NCBI RefSeq assembly: GCF_000003815.2
Contig: NC_049986.1
Coordinates: 10,402,369-10,466,368, forward strand
Reading direction: 5' to 3'
Length of the DNA stretch: 64,000 bases
Source of the DNA: Branchiostoma floridae
Lineage: Eukaryota; Chordata; Leptocardii; Amphioxiformes; Branchiostomatidae
Below, in pieces: positions 22,311-63,870 of this stretch (position 1 is the first letter of the stretch; every line of letters begins with the position of its first letter). The notes beneath the pieces were generated by a model. It saw only the letters and a program-made list of their open reading frames with translations. It did no database searches and was not told the DNA's origin. Position numbers and translations under genes: made by a program.

Positions 22311-22990
22311 ACCTTTGCCAGAATGGCTAAGGTAATATTTTCGGTCCGGTTGTGTGTTCTCCCCCCGTTTGTGAGCAGCATAACTCGAGAAGACTGCGAC
22401 GGATGCGGCTGATAATTGGTGGGTGGGTAGGGGTCTGGGGAAAGAAGGGGGAGTTCGATAATGGGCCCCCTAGCGGCTTGCTAAGGTACTGCAACGGACC
22501 CTCCATGCTCGATATCTCGCGTTCTGGACATGCTGCGGTCTTGATTTTTGAGCGGTAGGGACCCCTTAAAGCAGAGAGTGACTGCTGCGAGTTTGGGCCC
22601 CCTAGCGGCTTTCCTGGAAGTGCAGGCGCCGGTTTACTTGCAAACTTTTGTCCGTAAACAGCATAACTCGAGAAGACTTTGACGGACGCTGCTGATATTT
22701 GGCGGGTGGGTAGGGGTCTGGAAAACGGAGGTCGAGTTCGATGATGGGCCCCCTAGCGGCTTCCCTTGGTACTGCAGTGCAACTTCCGGGTGTGTTTTCT
22801 CATCTTCTGAACATGGTATGGTCACGAATTTTTGGTGTTAGATAGCTCTTGTGCTCAGGAGTTGGTGACATAAGTTTGGGCCCCCTAGCGGCTAGTTTAG
22901 GGATAGCCGGGGCATTATTGTCAAAAACTTCTGAAGCATTGCAACCCCCAGCCTGGTTTGGTTGATTCCACCACAGCACAGTTGACGCTG
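22311..22990 (-). repeat. Minus-oriented copies of the CTAGGGGGCCC repeat
   Basis: Starts with the terminal hairpin (22311-22333, arms ACCTTTGCCA / TGGCTAAGGT), then GAGCAGCATAACTCGAGAAG. Four GGGCCCCCTAGCGGC words follow at 22463-22477, 22595-22609, 22746-22760 and 22878-22892. The second unit repeats the GCATAACTCGAGAAGACT start (about 22662), so two or more copies are arranged in tandem. Confidence 0.7.
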
Positions 22991-22999
22991 TCAATCACT

Positions 23000-24126
23000 T
23001 GATCCGATGTTGAGGTGAAGGGGGGTGCCCTAAGGTCAGGTGGCAGCTGTTTCTTAGCCTAAGCACAGAGCTAGAGTCAAGCAAGTTTGTTTTGGGGCAG
23101 GAGATATTTGAAAACACTGGATTATTAACTGGAAGGTCTTGTGGTCTGCAAGCAACTGTGTATGACCTAACTGACAGGTAAGATTGACATGTAAGGTATT
23201 GAAACGATAAGAGAGGAAAGGATAGTTTGATACTACTGATGGTGTCTATAGACTCTGTCTAGTACAGTAAACTGCGGTAAAGTGTAGTTTACATTTGAGT
23301 TGCATTTGTTTATCTTATTCAATGTGGAAGATTGCAGTTCTTAAACAGTTTTGTATAGTATATTGATTTTCTCAGTGGTTATTGTAATTTGATGCTGTAG
23401 GGGCAATACTTATTGTACTGTGCCAAGCAATGTTAGGGAAATCTACTTTCTGCACGTCTGTGTTGTCCTAAAGAGTAAAGTTATATAATGCCTTTTCTTA
23501 AGCCCTGCTTAAGTCAGGTAGATCCCTAGTGGTCTTTTGCTCCTAGAAGTTGCAGACAGTTAAGATATACATGAATTCAGACTCTTTTATGTATGGACAT
23601 TAGTTTGACTTGTTTACGACAGAATATCAGTGATAAAAGATAGTATGTGCTATTTGAAACATATGACTCTTAAAGAAAGAGAAGTTCTCCAGGTTTTTGA
23701 TTTACTCTGTGTCCTGTAATTTCTTCTACTTAGATGTGTAACCTCTATAGACAGAGTTCGTGCCATATCTTTTGAGTTTAGTTGGGTAGGGATTGGGGAA
23801 AGGAATGGTACAGAACATGTATGATAACGATCTTAAGTGTTAGAAAGGTGTTGTTTTTAGGAAGACGTGACATATGTTTGAGTCCCCTAGCGGCTTGTTT
23901 CTGCAGGCATTTTTGTCCAAAAGTTCTGTGGAAATGCAGGGCATTTTTGTCAAGACACTCCAATGTTGCCAAGTGGTAGAACTAGTATATTGCCTCTATA
24001 AAAGTAAGCCCTATTGTTGCCTCTGTATATTTTTTTGATTCCACTGCTGGGCACTGGTGAATCCTTTCTGGTGGGCTATTGTTGCATGACAGCCAACCAT
24101 TCTTTGCAAGGATGTGTGAATTGTTA
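23000..24126. other. Intergenic region with repeat fragments
   Basis: No gene. 23290-23445 is duplicated at 27088-27243 (shared GTTGCATTTGTTTATC, CAATGTGGAAGATTGCAG and CTGTGCCAAGCAATGTTAGG). A decayed CTAGGGGGCCC word lies at 23882-23894 (TCCCCTAGCGGC), in a minus-oriented copy. Confidence 0.55.
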
Positions 24127-24998
24127 TACAGTGGAAGCCGCTTAATTGCACACCCAATTTGCCAGCGAATTTCGTGCAATTATCCGGCGTGTGCGATAAT
24201 GCGGAGTTGGTCATTTGGACCGCATCACCACGGGCGGGGGGGCCGAGAGGTGGTATGGGAGGTAGTACAACGCACAGTTTATTTACGTGCCACAGTAGTG
24301 CTGTACCTAGCTGTTGTGCTCCGGACGTCATATACATGTCTTCACGAAACATCGTTCTGCAATGCACTTGAAATCAAAACTAAAAGTAAGTTACTGTATA
24401 CGTTATGTAGCGTCCTTATCACAAAACTAAAGCACTGCATGCGCACCGCCGAAGGCGAGTGTTATGTCCGTCTGTAGGCCCCGAGTCGCTGTGTTGTTTC
24501 CGACTGGCTGCCAAGAACATAAAACCACTGCATAAGTATTTCCCCGCGACCCTAATTACGTAATTAGACAATGGACAGATAGAGAACATTTGTTATTGAG
24601 TACTGTATGTCAAAGCAAGTTGTCTGCCAAATCGTAATGCCGGCTTTTGACGACCTTTCAAGCGGGCGGGCGTCTCTTCATGGTGCTGACCCCACAATAT
24701 CGCTTTCTTTTGATCCCAATAACAATGTCATACATGTTGTCAGTAAAGCGACTTCACAAAGGCCATTATCAGCTTATTTGTACCGTGTCTGACGATTTTA
24801 ACACGCATTTTCAGTCAATTTGCCGACGATGTTTGACAAATTGTCGTGCAATTATCCGGCGTTGGTGATTTTTTGTTGTGCAGATAAGCGAAGTCACTAA
24901 CAATGGAATGAATGGGCGACGGTTTGGGATTTAGGGATTCCGTGCAATTATCCGAAGTGTGCGTTTATCCGAGGTGCAATTAACTGGCTTCCACTGTA
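24127..24998. mobile_element. Non-autonomous pogo/Tigger-like DNA transposon
   Basis: 868 bp between matching termini CAGTGGAAGCC (from 24129) and GGCTTCCACTG (to 24996), each flanked by TA. Subterminal repeats of GTGCAATTATCCG / TGCGATAATGCGGAG fit the pogo/Tigger style (established for that family). Open frames inside are short and show no transposase motif. Confidence 0.75.
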
Positions 24999-26600
24999 TT
25001 CCTAGACCACTGACCCATTTACAAGATGTTTCAAAAAATGGTAGGGAATGGTTCAGTTCATTATATCAGGTGACACTATGAAGTCTCTCCAGATGTCTCT
25101 GTAGCACATGACAGACATAAGGTCTCTGCCTTGGAGACCAACGTCCTGTAAATGCATGGGGGAGGATCCTGGTGGCCCAGAACAGTACTACTGCAATGCT
25201 TAGATAGGGTTTAAAGAATGGTAAATAATGGTAGAATGCTGTTATCATTATCTAGAAACTATCAGAAGTATCAAGTTCCACTTTATAAATATTTCTATAA
25301 TTATGCAGGACCAGGGACATATTTGTAAAGTTGAAACAGTGTCCCTTAGAGGACGTGCTAAAATTTTCGACGCATACAGGAATCCTAGCTAAAATTGTCG
25401 ATCCTCAAGCGCACCAACCTACGAACTGTTTTGGGGATGTTCAGATACTTATATTAATGCTAGATAGGTAAAACTATACATTTTTGAAAAGCTAAGAACC
25501 TGTAGAATATGAATAAAACTATACATTTTTGTATAATATGAATAAAATATGTAGAATATGAATAAAATATGTAGAATATGAATAAAACTATACATTTTTG
25601 AAAAGCTAAGAACCTGTAGAATATGAATATATCAAGATAAAGACTGTATCTAGTTTGTAAGGAATAATACTGCACAAAAGGACAGAAAAAAATTTTCTTT
25701 GAAGTCTCGAAAAATATTTGAAATGTATATAACATCACCCACAAAGTCTAAAATAACTAAGTCACTGAAAACTAGGCTAGAATGCCTTGCTATTCTTCCT
25801 GAATCAATAAAAACGTTAACATAAAACAATGTATGTAAGTGACTGTAACTGTTTTATTCTTGCTAGCAAAGATAGTACCTAAAGCCTTGACCAGTTGTAA
25901 AAAGATGGGCCTTATCAGTGTTCCCCTAATGTTTGACCAGGAAGATTTCACCAAAATTATGAGTTGGAGGAAAACCAAAACAGACTTTGCTACCTCAAAG
26001 TGTTACATACATGTCTGAACATGCTGCCCTCCCCCATAGGCGAAAAAAAACAACAAATACAAAGCAGAAATTTGGCTGGATCAATAATTTGAAAACAATT
26101 TCAGACACTCATGGCCCTCAGTCCTTTATGATAAACACCAAAAAACACCCACCTACTCCTTTTTCACAGCAAAGAAAACAAAGGTTTGTAAATACTACCA
26201 CATGGTACAGGACCGGCAAATGGCAGTCAAAATGACGAAGTTTTCATCAACTTCCAGTGGTAGAAACATCGTCAATCTCTTCCTCAGTGGTGTCACAACC
26301 CCTTCTAGGTTCTTCAGCGTAATTGGCAATCAATAAATTGTGATTTTGAGGGGAAAAAAATAAGGCAGAAACTTCCCAAACTACAGCTTCAACCCTCCCC
26401 AACTTAGGGGAATCCCCTGCACATCAAAACAGGCTGTTTCCCGATTCCACCCGGAGAATACCGAGGAATGCCGAAACGCATGTAAATTGATACTCTCCAA
26501 GCAGAGGTCGAGTCGCGGAGATATACTAGTAGTCGAAAAAAATACAGAGCCGCTCCTCCTACATCTATTCACCAAATTCACCGCTCCTACTACAGAGTCC
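24999..26600. other. Intergenic region with an AT-rich tandem repeat
   Basis: 25463-25630 holds repeated AATATGAATAAAA and a 40 bp-class block (CTATACATTTTTGAAAAGC...ACCTGTAG) present twice. The rest shows no gene, RNA or clear element. Confidence 0.5.
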
Positions 26601-26749
26601 TATTCCGGGTAGTTCTGTACATTGCAGTACAGTGTAGTTTAGAGTTGCAATTGTTTTCCTCATTAAATTTGAAAGATTTCAGTTCTTAAACATTGTTGTA
26701 TAATCTGTGTCATGTAATATGATCTACTTAGATGCCTAGCTTCTATAGA

Positions 26750-27370
26750 CATACTTTCTGCTATATCTTTTGAGCTTAGTTGGTTAGGGGTCGGAGACTT
26801 GAACGAATAGTCAGGAACTTGTATGGTCCTGATTTTTAAAAGTTAAATAGGTGTTGTGCTTAGGAAGAAGTGACATATGTTAGGGCCCCCTAGCAACTTG
26901 TTCCTGGGGATAGCAGGCATTTTTAACTTTGTCAGGAGGGTTAAGGTTATGTTTTGGGTGTGTTTGTGTGTCTGTGTGTGTGTGTGTTAACAGCATAACT
27001 GGAGAAGCCTTGGATGGATCCTGATGATATTTGGTAGGTGGGTATGGGTCGGGGAAACAAAGGTCATGTTTGATAAGGAGCCCCTTAGTTTAGAGTTGAG
27101 TTGCATTTGTTTATCTTATTCAATGTGGAAGATTGCAGTTCTGAAACAGTCCTGTATAGTATATTGATTCTCTCAGTGGTTATTGTAATTTAATGCTGTA
27201 GGGGCAATACTTATTGTACTGTGCCAAGCAATGTTAGGGAAATCTCATTCATTCCAATCTACTTTCTGCAGGTCTGTCTTGTTATAAAACAAAATGAAAT
27301 GAGTAACGCATTTGTCTACAGACATCATTCTGCATAACAAACCTGGTTTATTTGGTAAAGGTATGTGTTC
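26750..27370 (-). repeat. Minus-oriented dispersed repeat fragments
   Basis: Contains GGGCCCCCTAGCAAC (26883-26897), the TGTGTGTCTGTGTGTG tract, and a copy of the 23290-23445 segment (27088-27243). 27290-27365 is the reverse complement of 7688-7760 in DAXX intron 1 (shared CATTTGTCTACAGACATCAT). Confidence 0.6.
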
Positions 27371-28073
27371 GTGGAACTCTAGTTCCTTCTATTGCTATGA
27401 ATCAGATTTTAAACTTACAATGACATCTTCGGTGACATCAGAACAGTTACTGTATCCGTACGGTGAACCAAAAAAGTAGAATCTGATGTAGGTTGGCAAC
27501 TCTACTAGTACAGAAGGTTGTCCATTTTGGTATACTTATTAAGATTGTGGATCAAACCTTCCATATGACAGCTATTTCACAAAAATAAACAAAACTGATT
27601 TTGTCAATAACAATTGCGCATGTTTCATTCTATGTCCAAAAGTTTCACAAAACAAATCTATTATCGCACTAATTCAATAAATGACTTTATTTGCATACAT
27701 TTTGTTATTGAAACCAAACAGATGTAGGTTGGCTTTTTTGTGTGCACAGAATACAATAGTAGTTCTAATAGTAGTAGACTGGTTTATTTCCATAGAGCAA
27801 CATTTGCTTGTTTACAGAATGTATATAGGACGAGCCTAATGGTTTCGTATAATTATGGTGATGACCTAATCCCAAAAGTAGATGTAGGGTGTCTCGACTA
27901 CTGTGCAAACACTGAGAGATACCTCTCGTATCAGACAGCCCATCGGGACAAATTTGTGGCTACGGAGCCCGGTCGGGGCAGTTGCATCCCTGACGTGCAC
28001 CGCTGAAAAGGTGATCGTAGCATTAAGTTACTTCTATACTCTATTTGAATGCAGGGACTACATCGCACTCAAG
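27371..28073 (+). promoter_or_regulatory. Presumed promoter and 5' UTR region of the lipase-GTPase gene
   Basis: Non-repetitive and non-coding up to the ATG at 28074. The reading frame of exon 1 stays open upstream to about 27903, so an earlier start cannot be excluded. No TATA or CpG cluster is obvious. Confidence 0.35.
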
Positions 28074-57546
<29,473 letters not shown>

Positions 57547-57568
57547 GGGTGGACAATGTTTCAAGGCG

Positions 57569-57780
57569 TGTGTGTGTGGGCATGAATATCCCATGTGTTT
57601 GTGAGTGTGTTTGTGTGTGTGTGTGTTTGTGAGTGTGTTTGTGTGTGTGTGTTTGTGTGTGTGTGTATGTGTGTGTGTCTGTGTGCGTGTGTGTGTGTGT
57701 GTGTGAATGTATGTGTGTGAATGCGTGTATGTGTGCCTGTGTTTGAGTGTGTGTATTTGTGTGTGTGTGCATGCGTGTGT
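57569..57780. repeat. GT-rich microsatellite
   Basis: GTGTGT runs interrupted by TTT, GA and CAT, within the 3' UTR or just after the lipase-GTPase stop codon (TAG 57544-57546). Confidence 0.95.
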
Positions 57781-57799
57781 TGTATGATTATAGTCATCA

Positions 57800-58850
57800 T
57801 AACTGAAGAAAGAAAGGGGTTGGTTTCTTAGCTACGGACAAAATAATGAGTTGTTGTGCCACCAGCGTCTTTATTTGATTATGACATGATATTCCGGGTT
57901 TGCCGTGGTAGATGTCACCTAGCATATTCAATTGGAACTGCAAGTACGTTTTTGTTTTTAACTTTCAATAGGGATAATTCGACAAATACTATTGGGCATA
58001 GTTTCATCTAATTTACTTTGTTATTGCTTGGTTATGGGAACAATGTTTCAAGCTATTGATAATGCAGATGAGAGTATAATTTACATAATCAAGAAAATTT
58101 GGAGTTGCACAACAGTTATGGAAAAATCCATTCCTTGGATCTAATCATTTCAATCATGATAAAGATACACAGGAAGTGGTCAATTATTTTGTAAGCATTT
58201 CTAAACATGAGAGAAAAAGTAAATAACATACAGTGGAATATATTACATGGACCAAACTACCCAAAACATTTCCTCAAGGTTCAATAATGTAGTGTTAGAT
58301 TTAGAAGTGTTTTATTTTATCTTTAATTCGCGATATATTTATCTTACATTTTCCTTGTATACGAATGCTTTGACTTGACTTTATTACGATCCACAAGTAC
58401 CTTTTAGAACAATTTGTTTTGTTTGTAATAAGCTATAAAGCATGGGTTTGTACAATAGTTATTATCAATAATAGCATGTTTGATAATTTTCTTTGTATAG
58501 TGAGCTTGAGCATTGAATACACCACTCTTGAAAATCACAGCAGTTGTTTTCATTTGTGTTGTTTTATGTTGCATCCTTTATATCATTTTTCTGCTCCGGT
58601 CGTACACAGTTAGCCTCTACCAGGCTCCACAGGACGCTGGAAAAATAAGTACAAATTGGCCAAATAAGATAGAAAACACGCCAGTACAGTTTGTAACCTA
58701 ATAAGGTCGGTCAACACTCTTAGGTCAATAGACTCCTACTGGGCTTTTATACCTAACTTGGCCAAAGTCCCCATATTCGGCCAGGCGGGAGTCTGGTAGA
58801 GACTAGTACACACTAACTAGTACACTCCACTACGCGCCCTTTGAGCGAAC
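57800..58850. other. Intergenic region, no gene seen
   Basis: AT-rich. Contains one octamer pair (58062/58079, ATGCAGAT and ATTTACAT). No convincing poly(A) signal for the upstream gene was found. Short open frames near 58419-58701 have no domain. Confidence 0.45.
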
Positions 58851-59310
58851 ACGTTTTCCAACTTCCATGGATACGGAAGCAAATCATCCCTTCTTCTTCC
58901 ATAATCAACCTCTCAGGCGGAAATTTCGCACTGCAGATGAAAGCTTCTTTCCTAAAACATCGTTATGGGACAAGCCTCCTCATGATTGCTCTTAAACAAA
59001 GTCAAAAGTAAGCAAACATCTGACATATCACAATCCAGCAGATATTGACATTGATATCGACAAAGAGCACTGGGAGGACCTTGCAAATGACAGATCCAGC
59101 TGGAGATGCACACTGTCCAGGCAGCTCAAATCTAGAAAAGCCAGACTGATGCGCATGGCAGAAGAAGAGAGAAATCTGAGGATCCTTGCAACAGACCTTA
59201 GTCAGTTTACAGATGTGCCATATGTGGCAGTGACTCTCATTCTCGTATAGTACTGTTTTTAGCCATAGCCGAAGCTGTAATGCTGATATGAATTAGGATT
59301 TTGCCATAGT
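58850..59310 (+). mobile_element. LINE ORF2 C-terminal fragment (plus strand)
   Basis: Reading from about 59041 gives DIDKEHWEDLANDRSSWR, the W-x2-LA-x-DR-x2-WR signature seen near the C-terminus of many LINE proteins. It is followed by an Arg/Glu-rich helix and, after a frame break, CAICGSDSHSRIVLF (about 59214-59258), a Cys-x2-Cys...H finger remnant. There are several stops; the fragment is inactive. Confidence 0.6.
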
Positions 59311-59690
59311 CGTTACTGACCGAAGGAGGTCAAATTATAGTAGATACAGTTCGAAAACCTAATCATACATCACATCTCCAGAGCCTCTAGAGTTATACTG
59401 TTCAACTACGTATACAATAAGCACCAGCGCAGAAAGGACCCTTTACAGAAAGTACTTGGCGAGTACTTGTCATAAGCGAGAGTCTTGGTCTTGGTCTCAA
59501 CATGGTCCGACTCCCCATGCCTCTGGTGTGTCCTTTGACGATGTGACGTCATTCTAATCATATAAGAGTGGCTGCTTGTCTGACTGTGAAGGAGAAGGAG
59601 AAGAAACGGCGTGATCGCATTGTCCTTAGGAAGACGGTCACCAAAAGATCGGTGGAAATAAAACAACTGTTTTGTAAAAAAAAAGAGTGT

Positions 59691-59696
59691 TTTATT
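59691..59696 (-). terminator. Poly(A) signal for the VOPP1/Shisa-like gene
   Basis: TTTATT on the plus strand is AATAAA on the minus strand, about 100 nt downstream of the stop at 59797-59799. This supports the last exon ending here and not splicing onward. Confidence 0.6.
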
Positions 59697-59796
59697 CAAA
59701 ATTATGTTATCAAAACCTTGATTAAGGAACTTCGAAATGTTGTCATGGAGATGAATTTTGTCGATAGTTCTGAATGAAAAACACCGTTTGTAGTGT

Positions 59797-60396
59797 TCAT
59801 ACCTGGGTTTGGTACATAGGCGGCGCAGAAGCGCTGTATTGAGGATGTTGTGTGCCGTACGTTGTCCCGTAGACAGTAGTACCTGTGCTGACACAGGCCC
59901 CCGGTGGTGGCACGGTGACTCTATGGACAACTACAGTACCAGTGTGGGTCGCCAGGCAGCGCCTCCGTACAGCAATACTACACGCCGTGATGAAGATGAT
60001 GAGAAACACCCAAATCATCCAGAACCCTGGAATGAAATATAGGTTTGATAGGTTATTAACTTCCTGAGCCTTTTCTTGAGAAGGTCCCTCATAATCTTAT
60101 CATAGTTGATAGTACATATATTGAATAAATTTCAGCTTTGTATAGTTTTATTTCATCCCTAAGCGAATAAAATATTCTTTTGGGTGTGTGTGTTGTCTCT
60201 GTAAGAGTTATGAGTTAAAAGTTAATGGTTTGAAAATGTTTAAACTTGTGGTACAAAATAGCAATAATATCCACTGGTTTATACCGTCGTTTAACAGAGT
60301 ATAACTATAAACACAGTACACGCATGTTTACTGCTCTCTCTCTTTCTCTCTCTCTCTCTATCCATCTAAATCTATCAATATTCTTCAATCTATTTA

Positions 60397-60428
<32 letters not shown>

Positions 60429-62377
60429 CATTGTACTCATATGAATAGGCACATCTATTTGATAGATGGACATAGGTAGATAGATGGAAATATGTATAGG
60501 TTTGTTTGAACCTTTGTTGATGTATAGATATATCATGATACTTACACCAGGCGCTGTACACATAGTAGCCGTCGTCACAACAGTCAAACTCATGTAGTCC
60601 GCAGCAATATGCGAAGTCACCTGTAAACATTACAAGAAGTTTTTGATAAATAAGCATAATAAACAGTTGGGCAATTTGAAACAGTTTTTTTTTTCTGGAG
60701 ATATTGGTTAAAACGTCTTCTACAAATGCCCTGTGCCACAATACGATTCACATGTAATGTACTATCAAACAAGCCGCTAGGGAGCCCAAAATTACCATAC
60801 TTACCCCCCCCCCCCCACACACACCTCGAGGGTTTTTACCACTAACAAAATTTGAAGTTCCGTAGTACCGTAAGAAGCTACTAGGTGGCCCATTATCGAA
60901 CTTGACCTATGTTTTCCCGACCAATACCCACCTACCAAATAGTAAACAGATACACCCACACCTCCTACCAAATAGTAAACAGATACACCCACACATCCTA
61001 AAGTTATAACGTTTACACATAAACATACATAAAAGTAAGGTGCTGTGCCGAAGGAAGCCGATAAGAGGCCCATTATCAAACTTGACCATGTTTTCTCCGT
61101 TTGAAACCTACCTACCAAATATTACGAAGATCTAACAATAGCCTCTCAAGTTATCCTGTATAACTCCCTCATCCTCATCGCAAAACCAAAAACATAACTT
61201 TCTTGTCAAAGGTAATAACTGTGAAAAGTGCAAAGTAATTGACTTTAGGTGTGAATTTAGACTCATACCGTAGCAGGTTTTGTAGTGACCATCCCAGTAG
61301 CAGAGGTCGTCGGCCTAACAAATTGAACACAAAAAGAGTGTCACTACACGTACACGCACACTTGTTTTTGACCTTTAGATTCATTGATTATATGAGAGAG
61401 AGAGAGATGATCTTTATTTGCATGTTCCTGCCCATGTGGGCTAAATGCAGCAAATCCCATGAAGGGATACTAATTATAAAGACTAAGTACTATAACATGT
61501 AGTATTACAATTGAATAAACAATACATCTGCAACTAAGCTATCACTATATCTAACGTTTACATGACTCTTCCCTTTTCTTAAAACATGTGTATACGAACT
61601 CACAGAGTTTGTGTTGTACAAAGGTATCTGTGGTTGTCATTATATGTACAAACAGGTTGTCGTTGGTTAACTCTTTACATCGTGTATCTACTACATTCAG
61701 AGCACTGATAAAAGACTTGCGCATGTCAGTGTATAAAGGACACTCTAATATAAAATGGACTTCATTCTCTATACGGTTGGAGTTACAAAGTGTACAGAGT
61801 CTATTATTCGGAGGAGTCTGGTTGTATCTTCCCACAAGATAGTGCTATAATTCCAAAGCAATCATTATGATTTACATGTATATTTTTGTGAAAATCCGGT
61901 TTGATTTTTTATTTTCGCAAACAACCCTGCCGGGCCCCTTTTTGGAAACTTATAACACTGACATGTTTACAAAGTAGAGTATAAAGTCCAGTGTAACGCG
62001 CTGCAATGTTTTTGCTCCCAGTCGTTCACATTTGAGATACATGCATTCACACAAGGGGTAATCTTCAAATATATATATATATATATATAAAAAACTGATG
62101 GCGCTAAGATTGTATCTTATCTCAAATCAGCGCATCATCATCAGTGCATGGGTTAGTAATGTAACAGTGAGATTTGTTTATAAGTCATCGAAATAGAAAT
62201 TTATCAGTGCCTTTGAATACATCTGCGAGCTGAATAGGACAGCGGAAACTTCCGGGATCATTTGACACCCCACCCCCCTTTCAAAGAGTTAAAATATTTA
62301 CAAGAGTTTGATAGACTCACCAGTACCAGGGTAGTCTCGGCGAGTATTGAAGCGAGAAGAAACCAGACGACCGCCAT
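59797..62377 (-). CDS. VOPP1/Shisa-like single-pass membrane protein
   Basis: Four minus-strand exons join in frame: 62377-62321 (signal peptide MAVVWFLLASILAETTLVL), 61314-61269, 60620-60546 and 60026-59797 (408 nt, 135 residues). The short ectodomain is Cys/Tyr-rich (DDLCYWDGHYKTCYGDF, YCCGLHEFDCCDDGYY). A TM helix follows (FWMIWVFLIIFITACSIAV), then a basic RRR stop-transfer and a Pro/Tyr/Thr-rich cytosolic tail with PPMYQTQV at the end. This layout is that of the Shisa / VOPP1 / WBP1-like family of type I endosomal-ER adaptor proteins, whose tails recruit WW-domain ubiquitin ligases. TQV at the C-terminus fits a class I PDZ ligand. A GTATGA after CAG could be a donor leading to another exon, but the poly(A) signal at 59691 favours termination here. 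Intron 1 contains a LINE fragment. The exact subfamily is uncertain. Confidence 0.75.
60334..60430. repeat. (CT)n and (TA)n microsatellites
   Basis: CT-rich runs at 60334-60360 and 60397-60414, followed by TA repeats to about 60428, in the last intron of the VOPP1/Shisa-like gene. Confidence 0.9.
60740..61215 (+). repeat. Plus-oriented CTAGGGGGCCC-family copy
   Basis: GCCGCTAGGGAGCCC (60773-60787) and GCTACTAGGTGGCCC (60877-60891) are diverged forms of the core word. ACCTACCAAATA phrases and an AAAACATAACTTTC...CAAAGGTAATA end are retained. It lies in intron 2 of the VOPP1/Shisa-like gene. A direct repeat of TACCAAATAGTAAACAGATA is internal (about 60933 and 60967). Confidence 0.65.
61390..61860 (-). 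mobile_element. LINE ORF2 3' fragment (minus strand)
   Basis: The minus frame 61551-61835 reads GRYNQTPPNNRLCTLCNSN then RIENEVHFILECPLYTDMR, the same Cys-x2-Cys...IE-E-HF...C-x-Y pattern as the fragment at 39060-39525. Only the C-terminus is kept, as in 5'-truncated LINE insertions. It lies in intron 1 of the VOPP1/Shisa-like gene, in the sense direction. Confidence 0.75.
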
Positions 62378-63415
62378 GTTTCACTACCCTTGCACCTGTT
62401 GTTTTCACCTGTGTGTTTACCGATGTATGACGTCATGGCGCGCAAGTTGTTACAGGTAACTCCAGGTGTGTTTGATTTGTTTTGTTACCCCCATGATGAT
62501 AGAGGTACTAGTTTGGGTGCGAATGATCATGGAGATGTATCTCAAAAGCCGTTGGGTGGATTGCGAAGAGTTTTGGTAGATGGGTGGGTGGGGTAAAGGT
62601 AAGTGTGTCAGTGTAACGTTAGATAGATTTTGGGTCCCCTGTTAGACGAACTTGGTAGTGCAGCCTAAAAATATTTCGGTACTGGACGTGCTGTGGCGAT
62701 TTTTTAGGTGGTAGATATGTGTTCAACACGACGCTCAAGTGGTGTACTGTCCAAGCAGAGGTAAGGCTCCGGCTGCTTTTTGACGTTTTTAAGGATTTTT
62801 CATCGGGCTTTCTATTTTATACCGCTTGATTTATGTCTCGTGTCGGCGTGTCCCTTTTAGGACTCTTTTAGCGTTTTTTAAAACTCCTTTTTAACGATTT
62901 TAGTTTTTGAATTTGTTTGCAGCATAATAAAAATCTCACGATACGCCAGTTATAAAGGTAAGCGAAAGTATAAGGTCGCAGAACTCAACTTTAAATTCCG
63001 CCCACAATGGCGTTGTGATGCTTACAGCATGGTATAGTGGCGCCGCCTAGCAACAAGAAAACGCAAGGCAGTACCTACTGCTATTCTTAGTTCCATTGCT
63101 AGACGACGCTTTTGAGCCATGAGAAATCCGTACAGATGACAAGTGTGTATTCGTGGATCTCAATCAGTTCTTTTTGGGAGAAAGGCAACATTCGTATAAA
63201 ATGAAGCTTATGGTCTGGTCAGGATTTGTATCAATTTATGGCCGTTTTAAAGAAAGAAAAAAAATCAACCATACTGTTAACATACAAAGAATCTGCAAAA
63301 TGAGTAAATATGAAATACATGTCGAAAAATCGCAAAAAAAAAATCACTTCTATTGTTCGTAGAATACGGAGAGTAAATTCCATAGTCAAAGAAGATGTGA
63401 AGAAATAGCGAGAAT
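62378..63415. other. Upstream region of the VOPP1/Shisa-like gene and repeats
   Basis: The promoter of the minus-strand gene should lie just above 62377. 62487-62800 is a minus-oriented repeat copy beginning with a hairpin (ACCCCCAT / ATAGAGGT arms, 62487-62506). No gene is seen beyond. Confidence 0.45.
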
Positions 63416-63419
63416 GAAG

Positions 63420-63870
63420 AACAGTGTTGTTCCGAATACTGTACTCTGGATGTTTAGTTATTTGTTCAACCTTCCTGATGACCACGTTGATTTCATGATG
63501 GAGGTAACTTTTCTTTACGCTATCTATTTTAAGTCTTTTATTTGCTCGCCCGCATCAGTTTTGGGGGTGCAAATTGTACAAAGCAGCTGCAAAGTTTTTG
63601 TTTGAATTTGCACGCTCGCAGCAGTTTGGGGGTTAGTATAAGATGTTATCCATATAATCAAACCGATATGGCCTAAGGCCATGTTGATTTGATTATATGG
63701 ATGACATCCTCCGGGAACTCCAAAACTGATGCGAGCGAGCGAACAAAAAAAAAGTTTGACCAAAAAAAAAAGTTGCCTTCAGTATGAAATCAAAGTGGCC
63801 AGGAAGGTTGAACATAGGACTAAACACACATAGTATGGTATACCAACAGTTAGGTGTAGGGATCAGTACA
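63420..63870. repeat. ~450 bp imperfect palindrome
   Basis: Perfect or near-perfect nested arms surround a centre near 63675. Inner arms: 63642-63662 and 63688-63708 (CCATATAATCAAA / TTTGATTATATGG). Middle: GCTCGCAGCAGTTT and AAAACTGATGCGAGC. Outer: GTTCAACCTTCCTG (about 63466) and CAGGAAGGTTGAAC (about 63800). No coding capacity. Confidence 0.75.

Noticed and set aside
21792-22335. Overlapping repetitive open frames of 113-149 residues
   Set aside because: They are produced by a 42 bp minisatellite whose length is a multiple of three; no start context, splice sites or domain.
59406-59930. A 174-residue minus-strand frame overlapping the VOPP1/Shisa-like last exon
   Set aside because: Different frame from the supported exon, no domain, and it runs across the poly(A) signal.
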